Positions 5,582 through 6,611 of a stretch of DNA of 6,611 nucleotides are shown piece after piece; the stretch's first letter is position 1; each line of letters starts with the position of its first letter. A program made the translations under genes and the position numbers. The notes beneath the pieces were generated by a model. It was given only the letters and a program-made list of their open reading frames with translations. It had not been told where the DNA came from and ran no database searches. This DNA is from an uncultured Clostridia bacterium (GTDB lineage Bacteria; Bacillota; Clostridia; Peptostreptococcales; Acidaminobacteraceae). The DNA lies in contig CALFKA010000088.1 of NCBI GenBank assembly GCA_937880545.1, positions 1-6,611 of the forward strand. The letters are read 5' to 3'.

Positions 5582-6611
5582 ATGGCTTCACTTTACGATG
5601 TACTCATTATCGGCGGTGGCGCCGCAGGACTGATGAGCGCTGTACGCCTTCAGAATCGTGGTCTGAGAATCGCTCTTCTTGAGCGCAACAGCCGCATCGG
5701 GAAAAAACTTCTCGTCACAGGCAATGGCCGATGCAACTTCACCAATGTCTATGCAGGCATCCGAGATTACTCCGGGGAAGATCCCGGCTTTGCCTCCCCT
5801 GCTCTTGAATCATTTTCTCCGGATGATGTACAGTCTTTCTTCCGTACCTTGGGTATCGAACCCAAGGTTGAGACCGGTGGAAAAGTCTTTCCTTCCAGCG
5901 AACAGGCTGGAAGCTTTTTAGATCTCTTTCTTCTGGCATTGAAGGAAGGGGATGCGCAAGTATGCACGGATGACATGGTACTAGAACTGCGTAAAAAGAA
6001 AGACACGTTCCGCATCCGCACAGAGAGCGGAAATACCTATGTAGCGAGAAATATCCTGCTGTGTACCGGAGGCAAAGCCATGCCTTCTAGCGGCTCCGAT
6101 GGAAATGGTTATGCACTGGCCACGTCGTTTGGCCATACGCTCACTCCTCTGATACCTTCTCTCGTTCAGCTGATGCTTGAGGGCAACTACTTTTCACGCA
6201 TTGAAGGTGTCAAGTTGAAGCGTCGACTCCATCTGGGTCTGGGGGAGGAGATCCTCCAAAGTGAGGAAGGTGACGTTCTCTTTGCCAGCTACGGCCTCTC
6301 CGGTCCTCCCGCACTTCAGTTAAGTCGCCTAGCAGGCACACTCCTCTCTAAAAAGAAAAAACCCTGGGTGTCGGTTTCGCTCTTTGATGACTCTTTGCAG
6401 GGGTCCTATGAACGATTGACAGAGAGATTCTCCCTATTCCCTACCAGAAATGTATCTGACGCCCTCATCGGTTTGATCCATAAAAGGCTGATTCCTGTGC
6501 TGCTTCAAGAAGCGCAGATCTCTGAAAAGAATCGCCCCTGCGCCTCACTGACAAAAAAGGAGACCTATGAACTTGCCCGCCTTCTCATCGACTGGAGGAT
6601 CCCGATCAGAG
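5582..6611 (+). CDS. FAD-dependent oxidoreductase, HI0933/YhiN (BaiN-like) family, 3' end cut by window
   Basis: A flavoprotein with an N-terminal Rossmann FAD-binding site: IIGGGAAG (G11, G13, G16) with the ribose-binding acidic residue E34 at the end of the second strand. This is followed by the family hallmark TGNGRCNFTN at 46-55, and a second dinucleotide-type motif CTGG at 161-164 preceding the GSDGNGYALA stretch. The frame was translated by hand and is open for 343 codons to the window edge. Family members are about 400-420 aa, so roughly 60-80 residues are missing, including the conserved C-terminal VTxGGV region. The physiological substrate of most members is not settled; one clade includes BaiN, linked to bile acid reduction, and others are annotated as aminoacetone oxidase, neither of which is shown here. 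The start is ATG with GAGGA at 5572-5576 and 5 nt spacing. It has its own promoter and is separated from the XRE gene by a terminator. Confidence 0.92.
   Translation, partial: MASLYDVLIIGGGAAGLMSAVRLQNRGLRIALLERNSRIGKKLLVTGNGRCNFTNVYAGIRDYSGEDPGFASPALESFSPDDVQSFFRTLGIEPKVETGGKVFPSSEQAGSFLDLFLLALKEGDAQVCTDDMVLELRKKKDTFRIRTESGNTYVARNILLCTGGKAMPSSGSDGNGYALATSFGHTLTPLIPSLVQLMLEGNYFSRIEGVKLKRRLHLGLGEEILQSEEGDVLFASYGLSGPPALQLSRLAGTLLSKKKKPWVSVSLFDDSLQGSYERLTERFSLFPTRNVSDALIGLIHKRLIPVLLQEAQISEKNRPCASLTKKETYELARLLIDWRIPIR

Overview
The window looks like chromosomal DNA of a Gram-positive-type bacterium, probably Bacillota (Clostridia or a neighbouring class). The grounds are strong AGGAGG-like ribosome binding sites, a TTG start, short intergenic gaps, intrinsic terminators, and proteins resembling Firmicute families. 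The genus cannot be named from the sequence. Base composition looks close to half G+C by eye, with no abrupt shift. No rRNA, tRNA, insertion sequence, integrase or CRISPR array was seen.

Layout. Positions 66-4810 hold a tight plus-strand operon: malQ (4-alpha-glucanotransferase), glgP (glycogen/maltodextrin phosphorylase) and a calcineurin-like metallophosphoesterase. malQ and glgP overlap by 14 nt, and glgP is followed by the phosphoesterase after 1 nt. Positions 4807-5463 hold two small XRE-type helix-turn-helix genes transcribed divergently from a 135-nt spacer. That spacer carries a candidate shared operator, an imperfect inverted repeat with 11 of 13 matching positions. An intrinsic terminator follows the second regulator at about 5486-5518. 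A perfect extended -10 promoter at 5541-5549 then starts a separate unit encoding an FAD-dependent oxidoreductase of the HI0933/YhiN type, which runs off the right edge.

How the genes work together. MalQ and GlgP form the classic intracellular alpha-glucan pair: MalQ transfers glucanyl units between short maltodextrins to make longer chains plus glucose, and the phosphorylase removes glucose 1-phosphate from the chain ends. The substrate of the third operon member is unknown. The divergent regulator pair resembles a phage repressor/Cro switch reduced to its two regulators.

Most interesting points: the minus-strand regulator overlaps the phosphoesterase stop codon tail-to-tail by 4 nt, and its probable terminator lies inside the phosphoesterase coding sequence. 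This hairpin pairs fully only as minus-strand RNA, because of a G-U pair. No matching plus-strand terminator was found, so read-through of the glucan operon would make RNA antisense to the regulator.
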